A DNA stretch of 64,000 bases from Endozoicomonas sp. GU-1 (GCF_027366395.1 NZ_CP114771.1:4464001-4528000); one strand, 5' to 3'; positions 49,159 through 58,912 are shown, numbered from the stretch's first letter. The notes: generated by a model from the sequence alone, not told the origin. Translations and numbers: made by a program.

Positions 49159-50514
49159 CTATCTGTCAGAGATGAATTTTTCGAATTTTCCGGGAAGATC
49201 GAGTTCCTTGATGCTTCTGCGGATTGGGAAATTCAGTTCGGGACGAATGACGGCACGGCATACGTTCTGAAGTGTTGGCACTGTGTCTGCCCTGCTGGAC
49301 AGCTTATCCAGTAACCTCAATAGATTCTCCATTGATTTTCGCTGCGCAAACGTGCAATCGGACCTCAGTTTTTTTTGAATATCTGAAGCATCGGCTGCTA
49401 ATTTTTCCAGATATTGTTGGTATTTTTGCCGGAGTCTGGTGTGTTTTACTGAATTTGTTGGGGCAACCAGAAAGGTCTCAAACATTAATTCTAACGGTTC
49501 AATGAATTCAGCTAACTCTGTCGTGTCGATGGTCATTGGGTCGGCACCGCTTTCCAGCAGTGTTTGAATCATTGATTTTCTGACGTTTGCGCTCTCTTCT
49601 TTATCTTTGCCTTTATACAGCAGGGTAAACCTTAATGCCGTCATCCTCTTGCACTCGCCCTTGTAGGACCAGGGCCCGGTAGTCATGTTGGGGTTGGCGT
49701 TATGAAGCAACAGGGCTTCCAGCAGATCGGATTGTCCCGCTTTTGCCGCCATGTGAAGTGGCGTCATGCTATCACCGTGATGACCAGCATCGGGAGTGGC
49801 CCCCAGTTCCAGTAGCTTGAAGCAAACATCCCACTGCTGGCGTTTTGAGACAATGGTCAGTAATGTTTGCTGCCCGGAATCACTGTCAAATAATTTATCC
49901 TTACAGCGGTAGGCTTTATCAAAAAAATAAATCAGTTCCCTGGTGCTGATGGGCAGCATGGTAGGGATGAATGCTGTGTCTCTGGGCTTTAAAACATGTT
50001 TTTCAACCAGAGACTTAAGGTATTCAATTTCGGTCGTGTTAGCAGGCTCTTCTGAACCAAGAACGGCTATCCCTGTTACTTCTTTCTTTGGCGAATGATG
50101 GGCTTCAGCAATCTGATATTTGTACTTCATTGATTTGGTGCTGATTGCCAGCCTATCCCCATCTTTCATTTCACTTCTGAACATGGGAAAAGCGCTTGAA
50201 GGAATGATTATTTTAGCATCTTTAGCTAATTGGTATTCATAGGGATTATTGATACTGGCACCGTCATAAATGACTGAATTTAAAGTACCCGTTTTAGTCA
50301 TATACAGGTGAGGGGGGTGATAGATCGCCCGAACGGATACACCGTTGAGAGTGGTTTTAAGGCCTGTTTTATCCGGAATGAATTCACTGCCGTCGGATGC
50401 TAATGGCTTGAGGTCATGATGTTTTAGATGTACCCCATAAACCCTGTCAACAGAGTCAGAGAGGAAGATGGGGTTGGTCAAATACATACGGGCAACTGCG
50501 GGTTGTTCAGCCAT
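49159..50514 (-). CDS. Ankyrin protein with C-terminal SOCS-box-like motif; candidate effector
   Basis: The 451-aa protein has an unrecognised N-terminal 200 residues, then about three ankyrin units (residues 213-330, including DSMTPLHMAAKAGQSDLLEA and LLESGADPMT), a helical linker and a striking last 41 residues. There, TLQNVCRAVI fits the BC-box pattern (T/S/P)LxxxCxxx(hydrophobic) used by SOCS boxes to bind Elongin B/C. IKELDLPGKFEKFI, about 15 residues on, resembles the Cul5 box (L-P-hydrophobic-P, then Y/F-L/I). Ankyrin repeats plus a SOCS box is the layout of eukaryotic ASB ubiquitin-ligase adaptors. No signal peptide. A host ubiquitin-ligase role is inferred from motifs only. Confidence 0.75.
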   Translation of the reverse strand: MAEQPAVARMYLTNPIFLSDSVDRVYGVHLKHHDLKPLASDGSEFIPDKTGLKTTLNGVSVRAIYHPPHLYMTKTGTLNSVIYDGASINNPYEYQLAKDAKIIIPSSAFPMFRSEMKDGDRLAISTKSMKYKYQIAEAHHSPKKEVTGIAVLGSEEPANTTEIEYLKSLVEKHVLKPRDTAFIPTMLPISTRELIYFFDKAYRCKDKLFDSDSGQQTLLTIVSKRQQWDVCFKLLELGATPDAGHHGDSMTPLHMAAKAGQSDLLEALLLHNANPNMTTGPWSYKGECKRMTALRFTLLYKGKDKEESANVRKSMIQTLLESGADPMTIDTTELAEFIEPLELMFETFLVAPTNSVKHTRLRQKYQQYLEKLAADASDIQKKLRSDCTFAQRKSMENLLRLLDKLSSRADTVPTLQNVCRAVIRPELNFPIRRSIKELDLPGKFEKFISDR

Positions 50515-50697
50515 TCAGTGATTGATCAGATAATGCCATATATCCAATCACCAAAGATATTAGGCCTTAAAACTGTTTTAAAGTTCCGTACTTTTTTCGT
50601 ATTGTGTTGTTGGTAGCTGATTGCCATCAACCCGTCATTCTCGTTATGGTATACGCGCAATAAATTTAATAAAAACGTTACTTTACCGAGCCTGCCT

Positions 50698-52026
50698 ATG
50701 CGTATCTTATGTCTTCTGCTGTCTTTGCTGATCTCTGCCCAGGCGTTTTCCTGGTCCAACCACACTCTGGTCACTCACCAGATGCTGGCGACACTGCCGC
50801 CGGTTCGGGATGCTGCCCCGGTGACAGTAGAAAGCCTGGAAAGCTTTCTGCTGGCTAATGAAGAGGCGCTGGCAGCGTTTTTGGACCAGCAGGAGCAGTG
50901 GATGCAGGAAAATTTATGGCACTACGCGCCCCGTCCGCAAGATCTGGCCTTCAGGGCGACGGGCAACAAAGACGATATTCGTACCCGCTTTGCCCATGCC
51001 ATTCGTGTTAACCCAAATACCAAATGGCCTCTGTATTTACAGCTTCTTCCCGGGGAAAAACGATTGTCTCCACCCATTAAGCCGCAGTCAGTGAGCACTT
51101 TGAAGAATTTTGATCATCTGGTGTCTGTGCAGTTGGTTCAGCTGCAACCGGGGGATAAGGCCTCAGCCATCGATATCGTCACAACGGCCACGGACGAACC
51201 GGATCACGGGCTGGATATAGGCCTGTTTACCGACAGCAATACCGACTACGGCAAGATCTATGGGTTTGGTAAGCAGCCGTTTGGTAATCCAAACCTGGAA
51301 TATGGTACACAGGCACCTTTCCACATGGGCTTTTACCATGAGTCATCGGTGCTTTATGCCCTGGGTGGTTTTTTAAAGCAGACGTATCCGGAGTATCGCA
51401 TCCAGTCCTTTAAGCAGCTTTCCGAGTTTGCCTTCAGTCAGGGGCATGATTACTGGGGATGGCGTTTTATGGGGTGGGGGCTCCACTATCTCAGTGATTT
51501 TTCCAACCCGTATCATGTGATGCCGGTACCGGGCAATAATACCGTGGCAACCCTGTGGGTTGGCTTAATGAATCTTGTGGGTTTCCCACAAGGGCAGAAA
51601 GAGGCGATCCAACTGGCATCCAACCGGCACACAGTCCTTGAAGACTTTCAAAGCCAGGTGATGAGTCAGGCTTATGCAGAGAAAAACCGGCAACACCCGA
51701 CCATTCAGGCATTAACGAGACAAACAACTGCCAGAGTTTATGAGGATGATCACATTGTTACGGTCATTTCCAGGCAGGCTTATGAGAAAGCTCATGATAT
51801 TCACGAGGTGCTGGAACAGACCATGCCGGAACACTACGTTGATGATCCCATGGTGGAATATTCTGAACTGAATACCAGGTCTGCGTTGCAGGCAACGGTG
51901 TTAAAGACTTCCGGAGAGGATGGCTATAACCGGTTGATAGCGGTTATCACCGATTTGCTGGGTGGGTTTTCTGAGAATGGCGCTTCTTATGTGGAGGCTA
52001 TTCTCTCTGCCAATACACGCTCTTAG
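50698..52026 (+). CDS. Secreted zinc-dependent phospholipase C-like protein
   Basis: The 442-aa product has a signal peptide (MRILCLLLSLLISAQA) followed at once by FSWSNHTLVTHQML. In the phospholipase C / S1-P1 nuclease fold the mature N-terminal Trp and nearby His bind zinc. Further motifs are YHESSVLYALGGFL, FSQGHDYWGWRFMGWG and LHYLSDFSNPYHV, the last matching the HYLxDxxxPxH zinc motif. The likely role is phosphodiester or phospholipid cleavage outside the cytosol; the substrate is unknown. The ribosome binding site is weak. It is divergent from the ankyrin gene. Confidence 0.72.
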   Translation: MRILCLLLSLLISAQAFSWSNHTLVTHQMLATLPPVRDAAPVTVESLESFLLANEEALAAFLDQQEQWMQENLWHYAPRPQDLAFRATGNKDDIRTRFAHAIRVNPNTKWPLYLQLLPGEKRLSPPIKPQSVSTLKNFDHLVSVQLVQLQPGDKASAIDIVTTATDEPDHGLDIGLFTDSNTDYGKIYGFGKQPFGNPNLEYGTQAPFHMGFYHESSVLYALGGFLKQTYPEYRIQSFKQLSEFAFSQGHDYWGWRFMGWGLHYLSDFSNPYHVMPVPGNNTVATLWVGLMNLVGFPQGQKEAIQLASNRHTVLEDFQSQVMSQAYAEKNRQHPTIQALTRQTTARVYEDDHIVTVISRQAYEKAHDIHEVLEQTMPEHYVDDPMVEYSELNTRSALQATVLKTSGEDGYNRLIAVITDLLGGFSENGASYVEAILSANTRS

Positions 52027-52078
52027 GGTGGACATTAAGCTTACCCCTCCATTTTCAATGGCTTTTGAATGGAAAAGC

Positions 52079-52142
52079 GAAGGACACAAAGAGCACGAAG
52101 GAAAAGAAAATTTCTTCTTTGTGCTCTTCGTGTCCTTCGTGG
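52079..52142. repeat. CACAAAG/CTTTGTG imperfect palindrome, copy 3
   Basis: CGAAGGACACAAAGAGCACG on the left mirrors GTGCTCTTCGTGTCCTTCG on the right, with AAGAAA/TTTCTT at the centre. Same family as at 18384 and 33151. It could end transcription of the phospholipase gene. Confidence 0.65.
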
Positions 52143-52217
52143 TTCCATCTTTAACTACCCGAAGAGGGGAGTAGACGCTTAATGTCTACCCTAAGTACCG
52201 TTGCTACCTCCGGGGCC

Positions 52218-52255
52218 GCTGTCCTTCCATTGATCCATTCAATTGGAAGGACAGC
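52218..52255 (+). terminator. Possible terminator hairpin
   Basis: GCTGTCCTTCCA (52218-52229) pairs perfectly with TGGAAGGACAGC (52244-52255), extended inside by TTGA/TCAA, and is followed by TTTCAT. The T-run is short. The remainder of 52027-52442 holds no gene. Confidence 0.5.
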
Positions 52256-52454
52256 TTTCATCAGAAATGCTGCAAAGATTTCAAATAATGTGAAAATAAC
52301 GAAAAATCACGGAACGTTCTTGCAAAGTCACAGTTCAACCTGACTAATCGATCAGAAATGTTTGAAACATCTGCTCTACTACATGAACAATAATTGAGTA
52401 AAGCTGCTTGACTCAGTGAGCAAGCCTGGCTGACCTCTCAAGTTGGATATTATT

Positions 52455-54480
52455 ATGATACCCGCTTCGTTTGAAAATAGCCTTTCGACACGCTATCCAG
52501 AACAGCAAGAAGAGCAAACGACCAGCCCTACGCTCCCCCTTGTGAACATTGATTCATCGGAATTAACACCAGCACCACAAGGTATCGAGCTGCATAGACG
52601 CGCCAAAATAATAGAAGTAGTTAACAAATTTCCCTTGCGATACCTGCTTCGCAAATCTTATCGATTGAGATTAGGTCTTACAAAAAATAATGACAAGCTT
52701 GATACCTATCACCGTGAATTTACAAATTATGCTGTCAACTTCAGGTCACAAAGCACTTATCCAGCATTTGATAAACAGAGTAGAGCGTTTACCCAAAGAG
52801 AAGGTATGTTCTGATTCACTATTTTTACTTAATGAAAAAATGGAAAGCCTTGTTAAAGATGATGAAAAAGCAATACTCAAAAAGGCATTTTCTGTACTGT
52901 GCAATGAGGCCCAAACATTAGTTGATAGTAAGGCGGCTTTTTACAGAGTAAATATCGCTGGACTGGGCCGGGATGAGGTAGCCGAAAGAATATTCAGCAA
53001 ATTGCATGCATCTATTAACAACTTTGATGATGCTCTGGAGGCATTTAAGCAATTCAGTCAATTAAGCCCCGGTATTCGTAAGGAGTTCTTTGATGGCTTA
53101 TATGAAAAAGTGATGTCCTGTGTTGTCAGTGCCGATCATTTTTATCAGCTCGCCTTGAACCCAGCTTTTGATAAAGATCATAGCAAGCTATGCCTGGAAG
53201 GTTTAGCAAAGTATCCATACCATATTGAGCTCAAAAAACTTCATAAGAATCTTATTGAAAAGAAAATCTTCCAGCAGTTTGATAAAGCTGCTGAGAAATC
53301 AGCAAATGATTTTATAGAAAATTGTCAGTCACAGATTCAGGGGGTTGTTGAATTACACAAAACTGAGTATCAGAATCAATACTCTGCCACAACCCCAGGG
53401 CTAACCAGGCAATTTGATGAAAAACTTATAATGGCCCGCCAGGAATTTAAAGAAGCTAACTATCTTTTCAGACATATTGGCAGTCGTAATGATATTAACA
53501 TAACAAACTTTCAAGAAACTTTAAATAAAGCTGTTCGGCTTGCCATGGAGGCTATGATAGTGGCGCCCACAGACGAAATGAGAAAAACGGGCGAAGAAGT
53601 GATTGAATCATATTTTAAGGAAATACACAGGTCGTGGCATGGTCATAAAAAAACGTTTAAGAAACCAAGCGTCATAGTTGAAATCATTAGTAAAATCAAA
53701 GCTAATCAAACTTTAGAAAACAAATATAAGAATATAAAAACCACGGCTATTTGTAATCTCGAGACCCAGTTAAACTCTGAGGTGTCAAGTAAATTATGCG
53801 AAATCCATGAAAATGCGAAACGGAAAAAGGAAGAATTATGTCTCTCATTGCCGTTGCTCCACCAGCAACTTGGCAGTTATTACTCTGACTTGACTCAAAT
53901 GAAACCCACCGAAAGATATTTTCTGGTAGACGGCTTTTGGATGCCGTATCTGTATGTTGCTTTATTTCTCACTCCGGAACGTACATTCAATACGGCTTAT
54001 GGATCTGATTCTGGTGAATTGTGTGTAGATCTTCCTCCGTCTACGTGTGCAGAAAATTTATCCATACCCGCTTCCGGCTTTTCAGGTGATATTGATGTTG
54101 GGAGTATTGCCAACCTGTCTCTTGATATCAGTGCACACTTATCATTAGGCAACGTTGATCTCACCTCTGAATTAGTCGTTTCTTCCCCAGACATTGGAGA
54201 CGTTGCAGATGATGTTGCCTATTTCTATTCAGGTGTGCTCAGTTTAGGTAGCCTCGGTGTGAGTAGTCTCAGCCTAAATAGTTCCGGTGGAGGTGGGCAC
54301 AGTGGAGGCGGGTACAGTGGAGGTGGGTACAGTGGAGGTGGGTACAGTGGAGGTGGCTACAGTGAAGATGAGTACAGTGGAGGTGGGTACAGTGGAGGTG
54401 GGCACAGTCGAAGTGATTATGATGGAGGTGATAACGGTGGCAGCAGTTTTGGTGGAGGCGGTTTCGGCGGGGATGATTGA
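52455..54480 (+). CDS. Helical protein with Gly-rich repeat tail, frameshifted; candidate effector
   Basis: I do not recognise a family. Two overlapping frames, one ending at 52814 and one open to 54480, join if one A is removed from the run at 52750-52752, giving FTNYAVNFRSQALIQHLINR and a protein of about 675 aa. The first 450 residues are charged and helical (for example ELHRRAKIIEVVNKFPLRYL, KKLHKNLIEKKIFQQF). Then follow hydrophobic Leu/Ser/Asp stretches (DIDVGSIANLSLDISAHLSL) and a tail of GGGYS repeats ending FGGGGFGGDD. The gene is A+T-rich relative to its surroundings. There is no signal peptide. Alternatively, these are two genes. Function unknown. Confidence 0.65.
54284..54410 (+). 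repeat. 15-bp tandem repeat encoding GGGYS
   Basis: About eight units of the type AGTGGAGGTGGGTAC, with a few diverged copies, encode a Gly/Ser/Tyr tail. Such repeats can change length by slippage. Confidence 0.85.
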
Positions 54481-54750
54481 TTGCTAAGGCGATTAGGACG
54501 TAACCCTGTAAGACCCCTTACTGTGAGATCAATAGCTATTTTAAGCAAACGGGTTCCAGAGTTTTTCAGGGAAATCGCTGATTAATTTGGCTGTGCTGTA
54601 CAAAAAATAACCAGAGTTTTGTGAGGCTTGAAAATAGTGCGATGCAGTCAGTTATCCACAGGTCATTCAATGGTTTGATCAATGAATCTGTTGATGACTA
54701 ACGAACAAGCTATATAACCAGAAATAGTTATTCACTTTTATCCATCAAAA

Positions 54751-54778
54751 AATAAGCCCGGAACTTGCCGGGCTTATT
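54751..54778 (-). terminator. Terminator of the small acidic protein gene
   Basis: AATAAGCCCGG and CCGGGCTTATT form a perfect 11-bp stem around a 6-base loop; on the minus strand a TTATTTTTTG tail follows. The gap 54481-54818 has no gene besides. Confidence 0.85.
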
Positions 54779-54818
54779 CTTTCAAGTGTTGAGAGGGCAG
54801 GGTGAGACCGCTTCCTTA

Positions 54819-55283
54819 TCAGTGACGGGTTTCACTGGCGGGGAGAATATTGGGGTGATCCAGCCAGTCTTCAGGGTTGTCATCAATGGTATCTATGGCT
54901 TCTGCTTCTTCAAGCTCTCCTCGTGTCGCCAGCACGGCCAGCTCTTTGGCAAATTTTTGCAACAGGTTAATAACATCATCACGATTGCTGTTCAGGCTTT
55001 CATCGATTTCAATACTGAACAGGGGAGAGGCGTCATCCGCAAGCTCATCCTCTTCCTTGCGAACAAGGACCATGTGCAGACCGGAAAACTCGTCATCACT
55101 GACTTCGGCCAGTTTAAAGGTAATAGACTGTGCTTCTCGAAGAATAGACAGCAGTTTCAGGGCTTCGGCAGCACTAAGATCTCCGGCATCTACACGGGCT
55201 TCAACGTACTCTCTGGCAGAAAGGCCAGAGGCAATGTAGTTATCTACCAGATCTTGAATACTTTTGTACTTGTTTTGGCTCAT
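54819..55283 (-). CDS. Small acidic cytosolic protein of unknown function
   Basis: I do not recognise this 154-aa protein. It starts MSQNKYKSIQDLVDNYI and is strongly acidic, with LSAREYVEARVDAGDLSAAE early and NPEDWLDHPN near the end; the pattern suggests an all-helical protein. An excellent AGGAGG ribosome binding site precedes ATG 55283, and a perfect terminator follows, so it is a genuine single-gene unit. No signal peptide or membrane segment. It is divergent from the LysR gene. Confidence 0.8.
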   Translation of the reverse strand: MSQNKYKSIQDLVDNYIASGLSAREYVEARVDAGDLSAAEALKLLSILREAQSITFKLAEVSDDEFSGLHMVLVRKEEDELADDASPLFSIEIDESLNSNRDDVINLLQKFAKELAVLATRGELEEAEAIDTIDDNPEDWLDHPNILPASETRH

Positions 55284-55649
55284 AGACCCTCCTGAAAGCT
55301 GTTTCAGCGGATGCCTGACCCGTAGTTTGTCAGGCGCCAAGGCCAGATTCACCAGAGTCGGGGGCGTTCTCAATTAGCCATGAGACCAGTACTTCAAACG
55401 TGTATTCAGACATGGCCATTTGCCTGATTGAGAATGTCCTCTGACACTGATTCCTGTTTCCAGTGTACCTGATTAGCGATGAATGTATAGGGAATAATAC
55501 TGATGAAGTTAAAGTGGTATAACTATAGTCTCGTGGTCAAATTGGCCTGGGCTTTTACAGGTCAGCTGTTTTTTTCTCTCTGAGCTGATTGATCCGGCTC
55601 TTTTGTTTTAGATGGTGCTTTCAATCTTTGGGGTGCCTGTTACCAAAGT

Positions 55650-56609
55650 ATGAACTTGTACAGACTTAACCTGAACCTTTTGCCGGGCCTCAAGGCGTTA
55701 CTCGATACTCAAAGTGTTTCCCTGGCTGCGAAGCAGATGCATGTTACCCAGTCCGCCATGAGCCGGACCCTGGCTCAGTTGCGTGAAGCCCTGAATGATC
55801 CGATTCTGGTCAGGCAGGGCAACCGTATTTTTCTCTCCGAAAAAGCGCTGGCGTTGAAAGACGACGTGAACCGGGTAGTGACGGAAGCCAGCACCATATT
55901 TGAGAACCAGCAGTTTGACCCCTGGATTACCGAAAAAAACTTTACCATTGCCGGGACTTATATTGTTCTTGAGCAAATCCTGCCACAAATCCTGCACCAG
56001 TTCTGGAAACAGGCACCGCATTTTAATTTTGAACTGTTACAGTTCAGCCCGCAGCTGGATAAAAAGCTGGAGGCCGGCCAGGTCGATCTGGTGCTTGGGT
56101 ATATTGGCAAGCCACCTGCCGGTTTCAGTTACGAGCTATTAATGGAGGATAGTATCTGTGCCATGGTGCATGAGGATCATCCTCTCGTTGATCAGGAGAT
56201 AACCATTGAAGACCTTGAGCAGTACCCGGTGATTCGCCACTCTTCGTGGATGGGAAGTCCTCATTTCATCAGGGACTATCTGGAAGGCCTCAGTGAGAAT
56301 ATCCGTGTGGTTGCGAAAACACCCAATCTGCCCATCGGTTTGCAGCTGGTAAGGGACACCTGTCATATTCTGCTCACAATGGAGAGAGCGGCTCGTTACA
56401 ATACTTATGCCCGGGATATGACGATAAAAACACTGCCCGGTAAACCTCCCAGAGTCAGCTACTACGTGGTGTGGCCGGAGTACTGGGAGCATAACCGGGC
56501 ACATCGCTGGTTCAGGGAGTTCATCATTAATCGCTTCCGTCTCAAGTTGAAAGAGATGGAACGACAGGAGGCCATTATCAATGGTGAAGTGGATGTGCTG
56601 ACTCACTGA
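55650..56609 (+). CDS. LysR-family transcriptional regulator
   Basis: The 319-aa protein has the N-terminal winged helix-turn-helix (LNLNLLPGLKALLDTQSVSL, AAKQMHVTQSAMSRTLAQLR, DPILVRQGNRIFLSEKA) and a periplasmic-binding-like sensor domain with LEAGQVDLVLGYIGKPPAG and ICAMVHEDHPLVD. The opening with NLNLL and FxxLLxxxS is close to the NodD/LeuO/SyrM-type branch. Its ligand and targets cannot be read from the sequence. It is convergent with ilvM and separated from it by a GC-rich hairpin (56635-56651), so a link with ilvGM is possible but unproven. Confidence 0.93.
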   Translation: MNLYRLNLNLLPGLKALLDTQSVSLAAKQMHVTQSAMSRTLAQLREALNDPILVRQGNRIFLSEKALALKDDVNRVVTEASTIFENQQFDPWITEKNFTIAGTYIVLEQILPQILHQFWKQAPHFNFELLQFSPQLDKKLEAGQVDLVLGYIGKPPAGFSYELLMEDSICAMVHEDHPLVDQEITIEDLEQYPVIRHSSWMGSPHFIRDYLEGLSENIRVVAKTPNLPIGLQLVRDTCHILLTMERAARYNTYARDMTIKTLPGKPPRVSYYVVWPEYWEHNRAHRWFREFIINRFRLKLKEMERQEAIINGEVDVLTH

Positions 56610-56656
56610 ACTCGCCGGTAAGGCCATGATTCATCCGGCCAGGCTGGCCGGGGGTA

Positions 56657-56917
56657 TCAATAGCTGCCGACATCAGTATTGGACGTTGTATCAATGCATC
56701 TCAGTGCCAGCACATCGTGGAGTTTCTCAACCTGGGTAATCAGAAGATGCACAGGTCGCGAGCTGGAAACAGTCATGGATAACTCAATTCTGCCACCGCA
56801 GCGGGAAGGCGTCATGCTCATGGTGTTCAGAGTAAAGCCCCGGTGTCTGATAACTCTGAGTATCCGCTCCACGACATCAGGCTGTTGATGGCATTGCAGA
56901 TATAACTGGAAGCTCAT
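56657..56917 (-). CDS. ilvM: Acetolactate synthase small subunit
   Basis: IlvM is the regulatory subunit of acetolactate synthase II. The 86-aa ACT-domain protein reads [34 protein letters not shown] and VEKLHDVLALRCID, matching the family. Its ATG overlaps the ilvG stop as ATGA, so translation is coupled to ilvG. Confidence 0.94.
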   Translation of the reverse strand: MSFQLYLQCHQQPDVVERILRVIRHRGFTLNTMSMTPSRCGGRIELSMTVSSSRPVHLLITQVEKLHDVLALRCIDTTSNTDVGSY

Positions 56918-58570
56918 GAGTGTTGCTCCAACATTTCATGGTTAGCGGCACCCGGTGGCACCAGGGGCCATACGTTTTCCATGGCATCAATGCGCACATG
57001 GAGCAACCATGGGCCACTCACACGCAACATCTCATCCAGGGCTGACGTTACCTCATTCCGATGGGTGATGGTTCTGCCGCCAATACCAAAAGGCCTTGGC
57101 CAGCGAAATAAAGTCGGGGTTATCGGAAAGATCAGTTTCACTGTAACGGCCCTGATAAAACAGCGCCTGCCACTGGCGAACCATGCCCAGCTTCTGGTTA
57201 TCCAACAGGACTATTTTAATCGGCAGCTGTCTTCTTTTTAGGGTGTTCAGCTCTTGCACATTCATCATAAATGAGCCGTCACCGGATACCAGAATAACGG
57301 TATCATCCGGCCGTGCCATGGCAGCGCCGATGGCGGCAGGCAGACCAAAGCCCATGGTGCCCAGACCGCCACTGGTCAAATGGTTAAGGGTGTGGTGAAA
57401 AGCCATGTGCTGGGCAACCCACATTTGATGCTGCCCGACATCACAGCTGATAATGGCATTATTCGGCAGCTGTCGGGATAGCTGGTTGAGCAGCAGGGGC
57501 GCATAAATCGCTTCACCGGGTTTGTCGTATCGCCATTGATGCTCTTCTTTGAGTTGCTGGCAGTGGCCGTGCCAATTGTTGACGGGTAAAGCGATGGACA
57601 GTTCTTTCAGTACCCAGGGCATGGGCTGATGAAAGACGACATGTGCCGCTCTGCGTTTGTGCACTTCTGCCGGGTCTATATCGATGTGGATAACTTTTGC
57701 ATCAGGGGCAAACGTGTCCAGTTTGCCAGTCACCCGGTCATCGAAACGGGCACCCACAACAACCAATAAGTCACACCGTTGTACTGCCGTGTTCGCCGCC
57801 CGGTTGCCATGCATCCCCAGCATGCCAAGATAGGCCTCGTTGCCTGGCGGTACAGTACCAAGCCCTTTTAATGTGCAGACACTGGGCAGGCCGGTCATTT
57901 GCAGAAAATGGCGCAACGCCGGTGTAGCACCAGCCATATTCACACCACCACCGATATAGGCGATGGGGCGGGATGCTGAGAGCATAAGTTGCAGCGCTTG
58001 ATCAACACTGTTATGGGCTGCCTGATCAGGGTGGAAACCGTTCTCAACCAGGTCCAGCGGTGGCTGCCAGCTGGCGGGAGCCTGTTGTATATCTTTGGGA
58101 ATATCCACCAGGACAGGGCCCGGTCGTCCGGAATTGGCCAGGGTGAATGCCTGGTGAAGGGTTTGGCAGAGCCGATCCGGCTCTGTCACCAGGAAACTGT
58201 GCTTGGTGCAGGCCATGGAAAGCCCCAGCATATCCATCTCCTGAAAGGCATCGGTACCCATGGCACTGGTGGGTACCTGGCCGGTAATGGCAACAATGGG
58301 GACAGAGTCCATCATGGCATCTGCCAGCGCCGTGATCAGGTTGGTTGCGCCAGGGCCTGAGGTGGCAATACAGACACCGGTTCGCTGGCTTGAGCGGGCA
58401 TAGCCAATAGCGGCGAAACCGGCTCCCTGCTCATGGCGGCAGAGCAGGTGCTCAACAGGGGCGTCAAGCAGGGCGTCATACACCGGCATAATGGTGCCGC
58501 CGGGGTAACCAAAAACGGTGTCAACACCGTGGTGAACCAGGGTTTGGACAATTGCTTCAGCACCATTCAT
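56914..58570 (-). CDS. ilvG: Acetolactate synthase II large subunit, frameshifted
   Basis: IlvG makes acetolactate and acetohydroxybutyrate, the first common step of Val, Leu and Ile synthesis, with thiamine diphosphate and FAD. The catalytic Glu lies in [37 protein letters not shown] is the thiamine-binding motif. The frame breaks at the A-run 57088-57091: removing one base changes AKAFWYW into [13 protein letters not shown] and restores the C-terminus [17 protein letters not shown]. The repaired protein is about 551 aa. ATG 58570 follows a GGGGGAT stretch. E. coli K-12 is famous for an ilvG frameshift, but here a sequencing error is more likely. Confidence 0.93.
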
Positions 58571-58664
58571 ATCGATGATCCCCCGACTGCCAGATGTTGA
58601 GGGTAATCGCTGCAAATAGAATGACAGGCACGATAATGACAGATAGCACGATCAGGTTAAGCAT
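58557..58664 (-). CDS. 35-aa hydrophobic peptide overlapping the ilvG start
   Basis: With AAGGAG 7 bases before its ATG, this frame encodes a 35-aa peptide: one membrane segment ([19 protein letters not shown]) and a short polar tail ending HRYEWC. Its last 14 bases overlap the ilvG start, which implies coupled translation. It lies after the attenuator, so it is not the attenuation leader itself. It is rich in Ile, Val and Leu, the end products of the pathway. It may be a true small membrane protein or a second translational sensor. Confidence 0.6.
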   Translation of the reverse strand: MLNLIVLSVIIVPVILFAAITLNIWQSGDHRYEWC

Positions 58665-58687
58665 GACTTTTCTCCTTTATCAGGTAT

Positions 58688-58721
58688 AAAAAAACCCCGG
58701 ACCTTTCGGTGCGGGGGTTTT
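58688..58721 (-). terminator. ilv attenuator
   Basis: On the minus strand AAAACCCCCGCACC pairs with GGTCCGGGG around GAAA and is followed by seven T's. It lies 16 bases after the stop of the leader peptide and before ilvG, the position of a transcription attenuator. Confidence 0.8.
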
Positions 58722-58736
58722 GTGACAGCTGCTTAT

Positions 58737-58814
58737 TCAGCCCACAAAGCCACCCGCGGTGATAATAATCACCACGTTAAGAATGACTGTTTGGTTCAGG
58801 GCTGAAAGCATCAT
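58737..58814 (-). CDS. ilvL: ilv operon leader peptide
   Basis: The 25-residue peptide contains the run TVILNVVIIIT, with ten Val, Ile or Leu codons in all. It is followed directly by the attenuator hairpin and ilvG. In the E. coli ilvGMEDA operon, ribosome stalling on Ile, Val and Leu codons of IlvL decides whether the attenuator forms. The arrangement here is the same, so control by charged branched-chain tRNAs is inferred. The start may be either of two adjacent ATGs. Confidence 0.8.
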   Translation of the reverse strand: MMLSALNQTVILNVVIIITAGGFVG

Positions 58815-58912
58815 AGGTTTTATCAGTTTTAAATGTTTAACGTACAGGTTATATAGCACAGCATTATTTGCAGTGCCAGAAACCCAGAGGCACGATCACC
58901 ATGGAGGTCACT

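Noticed and set aside
48860-49175. Small hydrophobic ORFs between the DUF1302 and ankyrin genes
   Set aside because: Two overlapping frames compete, neither has a ribosome binding site, and hydrophobic runs are common in T-rich DNA.
56914-58570. A natural ilvG frameshift as in E. coli K-12
   Set aside because: Six other homopolymer-type frameshifts in the window, some in essential genes, make sequencing error the simpler cause.
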